A stretch of DNA of 34,881 nt, taken from positions 1 through 34,881 of the forward strand of contig DQRJ01000140.1 in assembly GCA_015663855.1 (NCBI GenBank). The letters run 5' to 3'. A model generated the notes under the pieces. It was not told where the DNA came from. It ran no database searches and saw nothing but the letters and a program-made list of their open reading frames with translations. Shown here one piece after another: positions 1 through 10,632 of this stretch; positions within the stretch are counted from its first letter, which is position 1; every line of letters begins with the position of its first letter. The position numbers were made by a program, and so were the translations under genes. The DNA is from Flavobacteriales bacterium. GTDB lineage: Bacteria; Bacteroidota; Bacteroidia; Flavobacteriales_D; Sanyastnellaceae.

Positions 1-465
1 AGAATTATAACCCATGGTTTAGTACATGGAAGCGGAATTCATTTGGCGATTAACTTATTCGTTTTATGGGAGTTCGGGACTATTGTTGAAAGTGAGTTCG
101 GATCTTTTTTCCCGCTGCTATATATAGGCGGTCTTGTTGTTGCATCTATTCCTGCACTGAAGAAACATAAGAATAATGTTAACTATAGCTCACTTGGAGC
201 TTCTGGTGCAGTTAGTGCAGTCCTGATGGCTTTTATCGTAGCTCACCCAAGCCACACCCTTTTGTTATTCTTCATTATCCCTATACCGGCTATACTTGCT
301 GGAATACTATTCTTTGTGTTTGAAAGAGCAATGATGGCAAAAGGGAAGACAGGAATAGCACATGATGCGCACCTTTATGGAGCCGCATATGGTTTGGTCT
401 TTTCTTTCGTGAAAGATCCAAGTAGTATCTCAAGAATGATATCTGCTTTAATAGATGTTTTCTAA
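1..465 (+). CDS. Rhomboid family intramembrane serine protease, 5'-truncated by window edge
   Basis: Frame 1 is open from base 1 (RIITHGLVHGSGIHLAINLFVLWEFG...), so the TTG at 43 is probably not the true start. Rhomboid motifs: H-x-HLxxN, GASGAVSAV (catalytic GxSG serine), DAHLYGAAYG (catalytic His). Confidence 0.87.
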   Translation, partial: RIITHGLVHGSGIHLAINLFVLWEFGTIVESEFGSFFPLLYIGGLVVASIPALKKHKNNVNYSSLGASGAVSAVLMAFIVAHPSHTLLLFFIIPIPAILAGILFFVFERAMMAKGKTGIAHDAHLYGAAYGLVFSFVKDPSSISRMISALIDVF

Positions 466-501
466 GAAAGCTCTAATTAGAGTAGAGGTATGTGAGCTTT
501 T

Positions 502-828
502 CTAATCGACTATACGGAACACATCTTCCTCAGGTAACTTCATAAAGTATCTCTCTCGAGCAACTCTCTCTAGTAAGGAAGGGTTTGTTTTTATTTCCTC
601 GAGATGAATTATTAACTCGTTATTTTTCGAATTAGTTTCGTTCATTTCCGCCTTCATTTCATTAAGATCTATCTTTTCATTAATGATGTAAAACAGATCG
701 ACATCACTAATAAACATCACCCAAATCAAGGCCAAAATAGTTGTGGCAGAGTACCTATTTCTCAAAAGACTAACTATCCCTTTAGTTATCTTTCCCGTTA
801 GTATTTTTTTGAATAGGTTATCACTCAT
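502..828 (-). CDS. Septum formation initiator family protein (FtsB/DivIC-like)
   Basis: 108 aa: one TM segment (TTILALIWVMFISDVDLFYII), coiled coil, then LLERVARERYFMKLPEEDVFRIV, typical of FtsB/DivIC. 7 nt after clpC, same strand. Confidence 0.8.
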   Translation of the reverse strand: MSDNLFKKILTGKITKGIVSLLRNRYSATTILALIWVMFISDVDLFYIINEKIDLNEMKAEMNETNSKNNELIIHLEEIKTNPSLLERVARERYFMKLPEEDVFRIVD

Positions 829-835
829 ATAACTA

Positions 836-3526
836 TTAGTCTTTTTTCATGTCCACGTCCTTGCTGTCAGTATCCTTCTTGTTAGATTGTTTTTTTGTGC
901 TTTTCTTTTTCTTTGACGGCTTAGTCTCCCCATCGTTTGATGTAGTTTCAAGGGCTTCGATGGCACCGCCTGGCATTTTTAAAGCACCTCCCTTTACTAC
1001 TGTAATAGTTAGGTCTTCATCTCCTTTATTAAATTCAGCTAAAAGAAGATCTCCTTCCTCAACAGAAGAGTTGATAATCTCTTCAGCAAAGGGGTCTTCA
1101 AGATGCTTTTGAATAGCTCTCTTAAGCGGTCTTGCTCCGTATTTCTCGTCATATCCTTTATTCACGATGAAATCTTTAGCATCTTCAGATACTTCTAAGC
1201 CATAACCTAAGCTCTTAACTCTCTCAGATAAAGCAGATAGTTCGAGATCAATAATAGAGTGAATGTGCTCTCTTTTTAATGATTTAAACAACACAACATC
1301 GTCTATTCTGTTTAGAAATTCTGGAGCAAAAGTTCGCTTTAAAGCCTTCTGTATGATTCCCGCTTTATTGCTTTCTTCGTTGTCTGCCATTGTAGAAGTT
1401 GTGAACCCTACACCAGTGCCAAACTCAGCTAGTTGTCTCGCTCCGATATTCGAAGTAAGAATCATAACGGTATTTCTAAAGTCAATCTTTCGACCTAATG
1501 AATCAGTCATTAGTCCGTCATCAAGAGCTTGGAGAAGTAGATTGAACACGTCTGGGTGAGCTTTCTCGATCTCATCTAAGAGTACAATAGAGTAGGGGCG
1601 ACGGCGAACTTTTTCCGTCAACTGGCCTCCTTCCTCATATCCAACGTATCCCGGAGGTGCACCAATAAGTCTAGTTACGGCAAATTTCTCCATATACTCA
1701 CTCATGTCAATTCTGATTAGAGCATCGTCACTGTCGAACATAAACTTAGCTAATTCTTTTGCTAACTGTGTTTTACCGACTCCAGTAGGCCCTAAAAAGA
1801 TAAATGACCCAATAGGCTTGTTTGGATCTTTTAATCCGGCTCTATTTCTCTTAATCGCTTTTACGACTTTCTTTATCGCTTCTTCCTGACCTATTACTCT
1901 CCCCTCAATATCCTTGTCCATACGAGCAAGTTTACCGCTTTCCTTTTCGGCTATCCTTTGAACAGGAATACCAGTCATCATAGCAACAACATCACCCACA
2001 TGATCTTCTGTTACTGTGACTCGTAGGTTTTTACTTTCTTCTTCCCACTTGCGTTTCGCAGTATCTAACCTATCATTGAGATTTCGCTCAGTGTCTCTAA
2101 GTTTAGCAGCTTCCTCATAACGTTGACTCCGTACAACTCGAATCTTCTCTTCTTTTATACGATCAATTTCATCTTCAATCTCGAGTATCTCTTGAGGAAC
2201 GTGAATGTTATTCAAGTGTACTCTACTTCCTACCTCATCTAGTGCGTCAATCGCCTTATCTGGAAGATGTCTGTCCGTAATATATCGGTCAGTCAATTTC
2301 ACACAAGCAGCAATAGCTTCATCAGTGTAACTTACACTGTGGTGCTCCTCGTATTTATCTTTAATATTCTGTAAAATCTCCTTAGTCTCTTCAATAGATG
2401 TTGCTTCTACAAGTACTTTCTGAAAACGACGTTCTAAAGCACCATCTTTCTCAATATATTGACGGAATTCATCAAGTGTAGTAGCCCCTATGCATTGGAT
2501 TTCGCCTCTAGCTAACGCAGGCTTGAACATGTTAGAAGCATCTAAAGAGCCACTTGCTCCCCCAGCACCCACTATTGTATGAATTTCATCAATAAACAGG
2601 ATCACATCAGGAGATTTCTCAAGTTCGTTCATCACGGCATTCATTCTCTCCTCAAATTGGCCCCTGTACTTCGTTCCAGCAACTAAAGATGCAATATCCA
2701 AGGTGACAATTCGCTTTCCATAAAGCACACGACTTACTTTTTTCTCAATAATCCTTAAGGCCAAACCTTCAGCTATTGCACTCTTACCCACTCCAGGCTC
2801 TCCAATAAGTATAGGATTGTTCTTCTTACGGCGAGACAGGACTTGCGAAACCCTTTCTATTTCTTTCTGACGACCTACGATAGGGTCCAGTTTTCCTTCC
2901 TCGGCCATTTTCGTTAAATCCCGCCCGAAGTTGTCTAGCACTGGAGTTTTACTCTTAGATTCTGATTTCCTTTTTTGAGTGTTGCCAGGATTCCCAGCCC
3001 CTCCACTTGTCATGCCATCATCGTCGCTAGTCATATCGTTTTCTGATTTGGGACTATCTGAAAGCGGGAAGCTAATAGGCCCCTTGTTTTCTGATAGCAT
3101 GTTTTCAAACTCTTCTTTAGCTATTTCGTAATCGATATTAAATGCTTCAAGTGATTTAGTAGCGACATTATCTTCGTCTTTTAGAATACTTAGTAATAAG
3201 TGCTCAGTTCCGATTGCTGAGTGTTTGAATATTTTAGCTTCTAAAAAGGTAAGCTTAAGAATTCGCTCAGCGTTCTTCACAAGCGGCATATTGCCAGCTG
3301 CAACAACACCTCCACTTAAAGGTCTGATAGAGCTTTCAACTAATTTACGTAGTTTTTGAACATCACAATTAAGTCCTTCCAGGATTCTAATCGCTGTTCC
3401 TTCACCTTCTTTAATTATTCCTAGAAGTAGATGTTCTACTCCAATGTAGTTGTGTTCCAAACGTAAAGCTTCCTCACGACTGAATTCAATTACTTCTCTA
3501 ACTCTAGGTGAAAATTTTGCTTGCAT
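836..3526 (-). CDS. clpC: ATP-dependent Clp protease ATP-binding subunit ClpC
   Basis: 896 aa: duplicated Clp-N domain, two AAA+ modules ([16 protein letters not shown]), UVR-like middle segment, Lys-rich C-terminal tail. Confidence 0.95.
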   Translation of the reverse strand: MQAKFSPRVREVIEFSREEALRLEHNYIGVEHLLLGIIKEGEGTAIRILEGLNCDVQKLRKLVESSIRPLSGGVVAAGNMPLVKNAERILKLTFLEAKIFKHSAIGTEHLLLSILKDEDNVATKSLEAFNIDYEIAKEEFENMLSENKGPISFPLSDSPKSENDMTSDDDGMTSGGAGNPGNTQKRKSESKSKTPVLDNFGRDLTKMAEEGKLDPIVGRQKEIERVSQVLSRRKKNNPILIGEPGVGKSAIAEGLALRIIEKKVSRVLYGKRIVTLDIASLVAGTKYRGQFEERMNAVMNELEKSPDVILFIDEIHTIVGAGGASGSLDASNMFKPALARGEIQCIGATTLDEFRQYIEKDGALERRFQKVLVEATSIEETKEILQNIKDKYEEHHSVSYTDEAIAACVKLTDRYITDRHLPDKAIDALDEVGSRVHLNNIHVPQEILEIEDEIDRIKEEKIRVVRSQRYEEAAKLRDTERNLNDRLDTAKRKWEEESKNLRVTVTEDHVGDVVAMMTGIPVQRIAEKESGKLARMDKDIEGRVIGQEEAIKKVVKAIKRNRAGLKDPNKPIGSFIFLGPTGVGKTQLAKELAKFMFDSDDALIRIDMSEYMEKFAVTRLIGAPPGYVGYEEGGQLTEKVRRRPYSIVLLDEIEKAHPDVFNLLLQALDDGLMTDSLGRKIDFRNTVMILTSNIGARQLAEFGTGVGFTTSTMADNEESNKAGIIQKALKRTFAPEFLNRIDDVVLFKSLKREHIHSIIDLELSALSERVKSLGYGLEVSEDAKDFIVNKGYDEKYGARPLKRAIQKHLEDPFAEEIINSSVEEGDLLLAEFNKGDEDLTITVVKGGALKMPGGAIEALETTSNDGETKPSKKKKSTKKQSNKKDTDSKDVDMKKD

Positions 3527-3577
3527 ATCTAATCCGTTTCTTTCAATAATGTGATTAACAACCTCCTATATATGTAT

Positions 3578-3600
3578 AACGTTTCATATTATAAAACGTT
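3578..3600. promoter_or_regulatory. Inverted repeat AACGTTT-N9-AAACGTT upstream of clpC
   Basis: Perfect 7-bp arms, 9-bp spacer, ~52 bp upstream of the clpC ATG in the clpC/gyrA divergent spacer. Confidence 0.45.
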
Positions 3601-3735
3601 GCCTTAGGGCATTTTCAAATCTACATGAATAAGTAGATTGTCAAATAGACGCCTTTTCTTCGTTATACACAAGAATTTTACTTCTATTGTGAAGAATTGA
3701 GTGTAAAAAGCTAATCTAAGAACACTAAGATTTCG

Positions 3736-3743
3736 TATTTTTG
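3736..3743 (+). promoter_or_regulatory. Candidate -7 promoter element (TATTTTTG) for gyrA
   Basis: Exact match to the Bacteroidota TAnnTTTG consensus, 77 nt before the gyrA ATG. No clear -33 TTTG. Confidence 0.4.
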
Positions 3744-3820
3744 GGAACCCTGTGAGGTAACTGATTCTACGTGTGTTTGCGAAGAACAGGACACAGTAAT
3801 TTTGACTATTAGCGGATATT

Positions 3821-6445
3821 ATGGCAGAAGGAGAAAAGATCATCCAGATTAACATCACGGATGAAATGAAATCAGCTTACATCGACTACTCGATGTCAGT
3901 TATTGTTTCGAGGGCATTGCCCGATGTGAGAGACGGATTAAAGCCCGTTCACAGGAGAGTTTTATACGGAATGCTAGACCTTGGGGTGTACTCTAACAGA
4001 GCTCACAAGAAGTCCGCCCGTATTGTCGGTGAGGTATTGGGTAAGTACCACCCTCACGGTGACTCTTCGGTTTACGACACTATGGTTCGTATGTCCCAAG
4101 ATTGGTCTTTAAGATACCCAATGGTAGATGGCCAAGGAAACTTCGGAAGTATAGATGGTGACAACCCCGCCGCTATGCGTTACACGGAGGCAAGGCTGAG
4201 AAAGACCGCAGAAGCTATGCTTGGCGATCTTGACAAGGATACCGTTGATTTCGCTCCCAATTTTGATGATAGCTTAAAAGAACCGACAGTTCTTCCAGCT
4301 AAGCTACCAAACCTTCTAATAAACGGTGCGTCAGGTATAGCTGTCGGTATGGCAACGAATATGCCGCCCCACAACCTTTCTGAGGTCTTAGATGGTGTAA
4401 ATCACTACATTGAAAACGAAGATTGTTCTGTTGAGGATTTAATGGAGTTCGTAAAAGCACCGGATTTCCCAACGGGAGGTATTATACACGGTGTTACTGG
4501 AGTTCACGAAGCTTTTAGAACAGGTAGAGGTAAAGTTGTTGTTAGAGGTCGCACTCATTTTGAAGAAACGAAATCAGGACGAGAAGTTATTATCGTTAAT
4601 GAGATTCCGTATCAGGTTAATAAAGCTGATATGGTTCGCAAAACTGCGGACTTAGTAAATGATAAGAGAATAGAGGGAATAAGCGAAATCCGTGATGAGT
4701 CTGATAGAAACGGTATGCGTATCGTTTACGAACTTAAGCGTGATGCGATACCTAATGTTGTCCTCAATAAACTATATAAGTATACTGCGTTACAAAGCTC
4801 ATTTTCAGTCAATAACATTGCCCTTGTAAAAGGAAGGCCTGTGATGCTGAACTTGAGAGACATGATTCAACACTTTGTTGAACATCGTCATGTAGTTGTT
4901 GTACGACGCACTCAGTTTGAACTAAGAAAAGCGGAAGAAAGGGCACACATATTACAGGGATTAATTATTGCTCTAGATAATATTGATGAAGTAATCAAGT
5001 TAATCCGTGCAAGTTCTTCTCCGGAGGAGGCGAGAACAGGTTTAATGGACACCTTTAAGTTGAGCGAGCTTCAAGCGCGCGCTATCCTTGATATGCGTCT
5101 CCAAAAGCTTACGGGCCTTGAAAGAGATAAGCTACGTGCTGAGTTCGATGAGTTAATGGCGCTAATAACTGATCTTAAGGACATTCTAGAGAATAAGAGC
5201 CGTAGAATGGCTGTTATTAAGGAAGAACTTCAGGACGTACGCGATAAGTTTGGTGACGAGAGACGCTCAACCATAGAATTTAGTGGAGCAGAGGTCAGCA
5301 TTGAAGATATGATACCGGATGAACAGGTTGTTATCACAATTAGTCATGCTGGATACATTAAACGAACTCGATTAGCTGAATACAGGAACCAATCCCGTGG
5401 TGGAGTAGGAGCTCGTGGGTCTTCAACTAGACAAGAGGATTTCTTAGAAAACATCTTCACAGCGACGAACCACAACTGGTTACTCATATTTACTCAGCTG
5501 GGTAAGTGCTTCTGGATGCGCATTTTCGAAGTGCCAGAAGGGTCAAAACTCTCGAAAGGAAGAGCTATTCAGAACCTAATTAATATTGGGCTGGATGATA
5601 AAGTTTTGGCATATATACCTGTCAAAGACATTAAAGACCCTGAGTATGCAAATGCAAATTATGTAGTTCTTGCTACTAAACTGGGACTTATTAAGAAGAC
5701 TAGCCTTGAAGCTTACAGCCGTCCAAGAACTAATGGAATTAACGCCGTTACTATTCGTGATGGAGATGAATTACTACAAGCACGTCTGACTAATGGTGAG
5801 AGCGAGGTGATTATCGGGCTGAAATCTGGTAAAGCTATCAGGTTTAATGAGTCTAAAACTCGTGCTGTCGGTAGAACAGCAATGGGGGTGAAGGGTATTA
5901 CACTTGGTGGCCCAGATGATGAGGTGATCGGAATGGTTTGCGTTAATGACTCAGAGAGCTCAATTCTGGTAGTTTCAGCAAATGGATACGGTAAGCGTTC
6001 AGCTGTCGATGATTACAGAATCACTAATAGAGGTGGAAAAGGTGTGAAAACACTCCAAATCACTGAGAAAACGGGTAACTTGATTTCCATACTTAATGTC
6101 ACTGACGAGCACGATTTGATGATCGTAAACAAATCAGGTATTACAATTAGGATGTCTGTTGAAGATCTCAGAGTGATGGGACGTGCTACACAAGGAGTGC
6201 GTTTAATCAGCCTGAGAGGCAAAGACGAGATTGCTTCTGTTTGTAGAGTTCCTAAAGCTGATGACGAAGAAGACGTTGAAGGTTCTGACGGTGATTCGGA
6301 AACTACTGAAGAAGGATCGACTGAAGGATCGACTGAAGCTGAAAAACTAGCGGATGATGCCCCAGATGTTACGGATAGTTCTGATGAGCCTGAAGATTCT
6401 GACGAGCCTGAAGATTCTGAAGAGCCTGAAGATTCTGAAGAGTAA
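3821..6445 (+). CDS. gyrA: DNA gyrase subunit A
   Basis: 874 aa with canonical GyrA N-terminus ([32 protein letters not shown]), active-site context [10 protein letters not shown], GyrA-box QSRGGVG, beta-pinwheel repeats, acidic tail. Confidence 0.98.
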   Translation: MAEGEKIIQINITDEMKSAYIDYSMSVIVSRALPDVRDGLKPVHRRVLYGMLDLGVYSNRAHKKSARIVGEVLGKYHPHGDSSVYDTMVRMSQDWSLRYPMVDGQGNFGSIDGDNPAAMRYTEARLRKTAEAMLGDLDKDTVDFAPNFDDSLKEPTVLPAKLPNLLINGASGIAVGMATNMPPHNLSEVLDGVNHYIENEDCSVEDLMEFVKAPDFPTGGIIHGVTGVHEAFRTGRGKVVVRGRTHFEETKSGREVIIVNEIPYQVNKADMVRKTADLVNDKRIEGISEIRDESDRNGMRIVYELKRDAIPNVVLNKLYKYTALQSSFSVNNIALVKGRPVMLNLRDMIQHFVEHRHVVVVRRTQFELRKAEERAHILQGLIIALDNIDEVIKLIRASSSPEEARTGLMDTFKLSELQARAILDMRLQKLTGLERDKLRAEFDELMALITDLKDILENKSRRMAVIKEELQDVRDKFGDERRSTIEFSGAEVSIEDMIPDEQVVITISHAGYIKRTRLAEYRNQSRGGVGARGSSTRQEDFLENIFTATNHNWLLIFTQLGKCFWMRIFEVPEGSKLSKGRAIQNLINIGLDDKVLAYIPVKDIKDPEYANANYVVLATKLGLIKKTSLEAYSRPRTNGINAVTIRDGDELLQARLTNGESEVIIGLKSGKAIRFNESKTRAVGRTAMGVKGITLGGPDDEVIGMVCVNDSESSILVVSANGYGKRSAVDDYRITNRGGKGVKTLQITEKTGNLISILNVTDEHDLMIVNKSGITIRMSVEDLRVMGRATQGVRLISLRGKDEIASVCRVPKADDEEDVEGSDGDSETTEEGSTEGSTEAEKLADDAPDVTDSSDEPEDSDEPEDSEEPEDSEE
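6311..6334 (+). repeat. 2 x 12-bp perfect tandem repeat (GAAGGATCGACT) in gyrA tail
   Basis: Read directly: GAAGGATCGACT GAAGGATCGACT, encoding EGSTEGST. Confidence 0.9.
6383..6442 (+). repeat. 3 x 18-bp tandem repeat plus partial fourth copy (GAN GAG CCT GAA GAT TCT) at the 3' end of gyrA
   Basis: Units 6383-6400, 6401-6418, 6419-6436 and partial GAAGAG before the stop; encodes [20 protein letters not shown]. Confidence 0.95.
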
Positions 6446-6562
6446 TTTAGATATTTATAGATAGGCATGAACTTTGTAATACACGAATTAGTGTCTTTCG
6501 ACTTTGTGTAATTACTTTTACGATATTATAACATCTCTTAGAAAACAAATCAATAGATTTTT

Positions 6563-7714
6563 ATGAAACAGTTCTTAATGATATTCGGTCTTCTAATGGC
6601 TTTTACAGCATTAGGCCAAAAGGAAGTAGTCTCAGCATATAACGCTAATAAAGATGGTGATTATCGTGCTGCTGCAACCTATATAGACCAGGCTATTTTA
6701 ATAGAAAAAGCTAACGTAAAAGATAAAACTTGGCGCTACAGAGGGGATATCTACTTGAATATTTCACGTGACTCTTCATACGCAATCGAGTATCCTAATG
6801 CTTTACGAATTGCTATGGAAAGCTTCTTGAAAGCTGGAGAACTGGACGTGAAATCTCGCTATACCGATGAAATAAGATTTGGTTTAGCACAAGTTCAAAC
6901 CGAAGCAAACGGAAAAGGGATTAATCATTATAATACTTCTACATTTGACGCTGCTGGAAGCTCGTTTGACTTAGCGGCCGAGGTGGCACGTGGGTTCGGA
7001 ATGGTTGATACAATGGCTATCTATAACGCAGCATTGTGTTACGAGAAAGCGGACTTAGTCGATCTAGCAATCCAACGTTATTCAGATTGCGCAGAGATAG
7101 AGTACCAAGTTCCTAATGTTTTTCTATTTATAAGCTCTTTATATCGCAGTGCTGATAATGACGAAGCGGCGCTTAAAACGTTACAAGATGCCCGTGTAAC
7201 ATATCCTAGAGAGCAGAGTCTCATTATCGAGGAGTTAAATATTTACCTTACAAACCAAGACTTTGAGAGAGCAAAGTCGAACCTTGAGTTAGCTGCTGAG
7301 CAGGATCCTACGAATGAAATTCTTTGGTTTTCATTAGGAAGTGTGTTTGATAATCTCGGAAACGTAGATGAGGCTGTAACGGCTTATCTTAAAGCAATAG
7401 AAGTGAAAGCTGATTACTTTGACGCAAACTACAACCTAGGAGCTTTGTACTTTAACCAAGCTGTACAAGGAATAAATGAGGCTAATGAATTGTGGAAGCC
7501 CAGGATGACTAAGTCTCAAGCCACAGCACAAAAGAAACTTGAAACAGATTCTAAAGCACTATTCGTTACAGCTAGACCATATCTTGAAGAAGCCCACGCT
7601 GTAGACGCTATGGATATCGAAACTATCCGATCACTAAAGGATATATATGCACGTACAGGAGAGGACGATAAGTTCTTAGAGATGAATGCACTACTTAAAT
7701 CAGCTGCCAAATAA
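6563..7714 (+). CDS. Tetratricopeptide repeat protein, secreted/periplasmic
   Basis: 383 aa, signal peptide MKQFLMIFGLLMAFTALGQ, TPR-like repeats (e.g. NEILWFSLGSVFDNLGNVDEAVTAYLKAIEVKADYFDANYNLGALYFNQA). Confidence 0.85.
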   Translation: MKQFLMIFGLLMAFTALGQKEVVSAYNANKDGDYRAAATYIDQAILIEKANVKDKTWRYRGDIYLNISRDSSYAIEYPNALRIAMESFLKAGELDVKSRYTDEIRFGLAQVQTEANGKGINHYNTSTFDAAGSSFDLAAEVARGFGMVDTMAIYNAALCYEKADLVDLAIQRYSDCAEIEYQVPNVFLFISSLYRSADNDEAALKTLQDARVTYPREQSLIIEELNIYLTNQDFERAKSNLELAAEQDPTNEILWFSLGSVFDNLGNVDEAVTAYLKAIEVKADYFDANYNLGALYFNQAVQGINEANELWKPRMTKSQATAQKKLETDSKALFVTARPYLEEAHAVDAMDIETIRSLKDIYARTGEDDKFLEMNALLKSAAK

Positions 7715-7880
7715 TTGTCAGCTATATAGAAAGGAGTGTTTAACAGTTAGTTCATCTATCATATTCAATTAAAATAGCATTTTACATAATATCTATTATC
7801 ATTCAAAAGGGGTGATTTTTATTTATTGAAGTTTATCGAATTATTTAGTATGAATACAGCGTTAATTGAAATGAAGTATG

Positions 7881-7888
7881 TACTTTTG
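7881..7888 (+). promoter_or_regulatory. Candidate -7 promoter element (TACTTTTG) for tRNA-Ser
   Basis: Exact TAnnTTTG match 14 nt before the mature tRNA 5' end. Confidence 0.45.
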
Positions 7889-7902
7889 CACCGTTGTTTT
7901 AA

Positions 7903-7987
7903 GGAGGTGTGGCAGAGTGGTCGAATGCACCGGTCTTGAAAACCGACGTACCTCACGGTACCGGGGGTTCGAATCCCTCCACCTCCG
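7903..7987 (+). tRNA. tRNA-Ser (anticodon UGA)
   Basis: Acceptor stem GGAGGTG (7903-7909) pairs with CACCTCC (7980-7986), discriminator G, anticodon loop CGGTCT-TGA-AAACCG, long variable arm, T-loop GGTTCGAATCCC. CCA not encoded. Confidence 0.96.
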
Positions 7988-8000
7988 CAACTACAATTAA

Positions 8001-8025
8001 ACCCAGAGCATGCTCTGGGTTTTTT
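8001..8025 (+). terminator. Rho-independent terminator downstream of tRNA-Ser
   Basis: ACCCAGAGCATGCTCTGGGT is a perfect 20-bp palindrome (8001-8020), followed directly by TTTTT (8021-8025). Confidence 0.88.
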
Positions 8026-8089
8026 CATGCCTAAAATTAAGAGTATTTAAGTGTTTCACTTTTACCTACTATAAACCTATTTTTACAGC

Positions 8090-9541
8090 ATGATAAGATT
8101 GTTAAGCGTTCTACTTTTTATTCTTACTATTGATGGTGTTTGCGCCCAAACTACGGGTATTGAAGTCCTCAGGTATCAATTAGCTAACGAAGGAGCATAC
8201 ATAGATGTATGCATAGAGATCGCGCCGAATGACATGAAGATTGAGTTAGAAGACACAGTTTGGCATTCAACTGCTAACATTACTGTATTACTAGAGCAAG
8301 AAGGTGAGATAACAGGAGTAAGAAAAATTAATTTATCAGGTCCTGAAACTTGTGATTCCACTGAAGCGTGGTCGTCTAGTCACTTACATATTGAAAGATT
8401 CAAGATAGATCCGGGTAATTACATTACGACAGTACTAATCGACGGTCTGGATTACGAACTACAAGAAGATGTCTTAATTCCACTAAGCGGGACACCAATG
8501 TTGTCCGATGTAATGCTCGTAGAAGCTTATTCTAAGAGCGTTAAGGGTGAAGAAACAGAGTTTTCTAGATCGGGAATGAACATAATCCCACTTGTAGACA
8601 CAAGGATTTCGCCTGAAGCTCGTATAGCGAAGTTTTACGTTGAGCTATACAACATAGACCAAGTCGTAGGTAAAGACTCTCTATTCCTAATGTCATTTGG
8701 GTTCACCGGTAGCGATGGACGTCTTTCACTTAACCACACAAGGTATTTGAGACTACGAGCAGATAATATCCTCCCCGTTTTTGAGACTTTGCCCGTAGAT
8801 GTATCTGTCCCACCTATAGAGGGCGGATTATTGAAGATCGAAATAAGAACCAGAGAAGGACATTTAGTCACCTCTATAGATTACCCCGTAAGTCGTTGGA
8901 CTGCAAATGATGGAGAGTCGAATGATGTACCGCTATTAAATTTCGCAACTCACTGGGACGACGTAGACCAGCTATACCGTCACCTCGAAGATCACCTTCC
9001 CATTGCCTCTCCTACTCAACAGAATACAATACTTCATACTCTAAAGCATTCGAGGGATTTACATATGATGAGTGGTTTCCTTGAGCATTTTTGGGTCAGT
9101 CGCAATCCTGAAAACCCTCAACAAGCTTGGCAGAATTATTCTCATGAAGTAATGGTTGTCGATAGTGTATTCGGGGGATGCAGAAGCGGGCACGGAGCTG
9201 ATACAGACCAGGGATATGTGTATCTTAAATATGGAAGACCAAACACAATTGTACAAAGACTTCACGGAACTGATTACTATCCGTACGAGATTTGGCATTA
9301 TCACCACACATTAGGTTTGTCGAATAGAAGATTTTTATTTTACGCACCTCACGTAGTTGGAGAGTGTTTAGAGATTTTACAAACTGATTTGCCTGGTGAA
9401 AAGAGAAATGACGATTGGATAGAGATCTTAAAGTCAAGGGAGAACAGATTAAGAGTAACGGATTCTCAACTTAATAGACTCAATCCTAGGGATACATTTT
9501 CTAGAGAAGAACCTGAAGATTTATACTACAACCCTAGATGA
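8090..9541 (+). CDS. GWxTD domain-containing protein
   Basis: 483 aa, signal peptide MIRLLSVLLFILTIDGVCA; C-terminal region FWVSRNPENPQQAWQNYSHEVMVVD...GADTDQGYVYLKYGRPNTIVQR...YPYEIWHY fits the Bacteroidota GWxTD family, with the signature Trp replaced. Confidence 0.75.
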   Translation: MIRLLSVLLFILTIDGVCAQTTGIEVLRYQLANEGAYIDVCIEIAPNDMKIELEDTVWHSTANITVLLEQEGEITGVRKINLSGPETCDSTEAWSSSHLHIERFKIDPGNYITTVLIDGLDYELQEDVLIPLSGTPMLSDVMLVEAYSKSVKGEETEFSRSGMNIIPLVDTRISPEARIAKFYVELYNIDQVVGKDSLFLMSFGFTGSDGRLSLNHTRYLRLRADNILPVFETLPVDVSVPPIEGGLLKIEIRTREGHLVTSIDYPVSRWTANDGESNDVPLLNFATHWDDVDQLYRHLEDHLPIASPTQQNTILHTLKHSRDLHMMSGFLEHFWVSRNPENPQQAWQNYSHEVMVVDSVFGGCRSGHGADTDQGYVYLKYGRPNTIVQRLHGTDYYPYEIWHYHHTLGLSNRRFLFYAPHVVGECLEILQTDLPGEKRNDDWIEILKSRENRLRVTDSQLNRLNPRDTFSREEPEDLYYNPR

Positions 9542-10560
9542 ACACGATAGTAGCCATCCTTAACTGGAACGGACTTGATCATTTAAAGGCATACTTACCT
9601 TCAGTTGTAGAGTTTTCTACGGGGGAAATTTACGTTATAGATAATGGTTCTACAGACGATTCTGTAAAGTGGATAAACGCGAACTACCCTAATGTTTCAG
9701 TAATAGAATTACCTGAAAATATCGGTTTTGCGGGTGGTTATAATGCTGGTTTCAACGAGATCAAAGCAGATAGATATATACTCCTAAACTCAGATGTTAG
9801 AGTTACCGAGGGATGGATGGATGCCGTTAACAAATCTATGGATGATAATAATTGGACCGCTTGCGCACCTCTCATCCTAGACGATAAAAACCCTAAATAC
9901 TACGAATATGCAGGGGCTGCTGGCGGCTTTATTGATAAGGATGGGTTTATGTTTTGCGCTGGCAGGTTATTCGACGCGATTGAAAAAGCGGACGACACCT
10001 ATAAACATGATAAAGAAGTGTTTTGGGCCTCGGGTGCTGCACTATTTGTGGATTCCAAGGTTTGGAGTGAAATCGGCGGTCTTGATTCCGATTTGTTCGC
10101 TCATATGGAAGAAATAGATTTATGTTGGAGGTTAAAGAACCGTGGTTACAAGGTCGGGGCTTGTCGAAATGCTCGCGTTTATCATTTTGGAGGTGGGACT
10201 TTAACCTCATCCAGTCCTCGCAAGGTTTTTCTCAACTTTCGCAACAATCTTTTGATACTCTTAAAAAACCAAACCGGTTATCCCCTACTCTTCATTTATC
10301 GAAGACTAATACTAGATGGAATAGCGGGATTAAGATTCTTAATGAGGGGAGAAATTACTTACTTTTTAGCTGTTGTAAAAGCGCACCTAGCCTTCTATAT
10401 CATGATTCCCTCGACCCTAGTAAAAAGGCGACAAGAGATAGCAGCACGCAATACTCACAACGCTAATAGAGTTGGATTCTTTAAGAAGAGTATTCTAATT
10501 GAGTACTTCCTGAATAAATCTAAGTCTTTTACGGACCTGGATACTACCGATTTCGAATAG
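9538..10560 (+). CDS. Glycosyltransferase family 2 protein
   Basis: 340 aa: VAILNWNGLDHL, VIDNGSTDDS, NIGFAGGYNAGF, YILLNSDVRV, DLFAHMEEIDLCWRLKNRGY. Overlaps upstream gene by ATGA. Confidence 0.92.
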   Translation: MNTIVAILNWNGLDHLKAYLPSVVEFSTGEIYVIDNGSTDDSVKWINANYPNVSVIELPENIGFAGGYNAGFNEIKADRYILLNSDVRVTEGWMDAVNKSMDDNNWTACAPLILDDKNPKYYEYAGAAGGFIDKDGFMFCAGRLFDAIEKADDTYKHDKEVFWASGAALFVDSKVWSEIGGLDSDLFAHMEEIDLCWRLKNRGYKVGACRNARVYHFGGGTLTSSSPRKVFLNFRNNLLILLKNQTGYPLLFIYRRLILDGIAGLRFLMRGEITYFLAVVKAHLAFYIMIPSTLVKRRQEIAARNTHNANRVGFFKKSILIEYFLNKSKSFTDLDTTDFE

Positions 10561-10632
10561 ACTATAAAGTCTAGGGCTTCAACCATAAGTTCTTACTAAA
10601 TCCCATCTCGATTTGTACGTGTTTAGTCGTCG

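Noticed and set aside
471-500. CTCTAATTAGAG palindrome and AAAGCTC/GAGCTTT repeat (467-500) between rhomboid and FtsB-like genes
   Set aside because: Could be a bidirectional terminator, but the 20-nt loop and AT-rich arms make it too weak to call.
849-1889. Plus-strand ORFs antisense to clpC
   Set aside because: Shadow ORFs of a strongly conserved gene, low-complexity translations.
3604-3858. 84-aa minus-strand ORF in the clpC-gyrA spacer
   Set aside because: Overlaps the gyrA start and has no protein-like motif; more likely promoter/leader DNA.
6013-6468. 151-aa Ser-rich ORF antisense to gyrA
   Set aside because: SSESSGSSE composition is the antisense reading of the acidic repeat tail.
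7819-8028. 69-aa minus-strand ORF (CGGGGIRTPGTVRYVGFQDRCIRPLCHTS)
   Set aside because: It is the reverse strand of tRNA-Ser plus its terminator, a classic spurious tRNA-antisense ORF.
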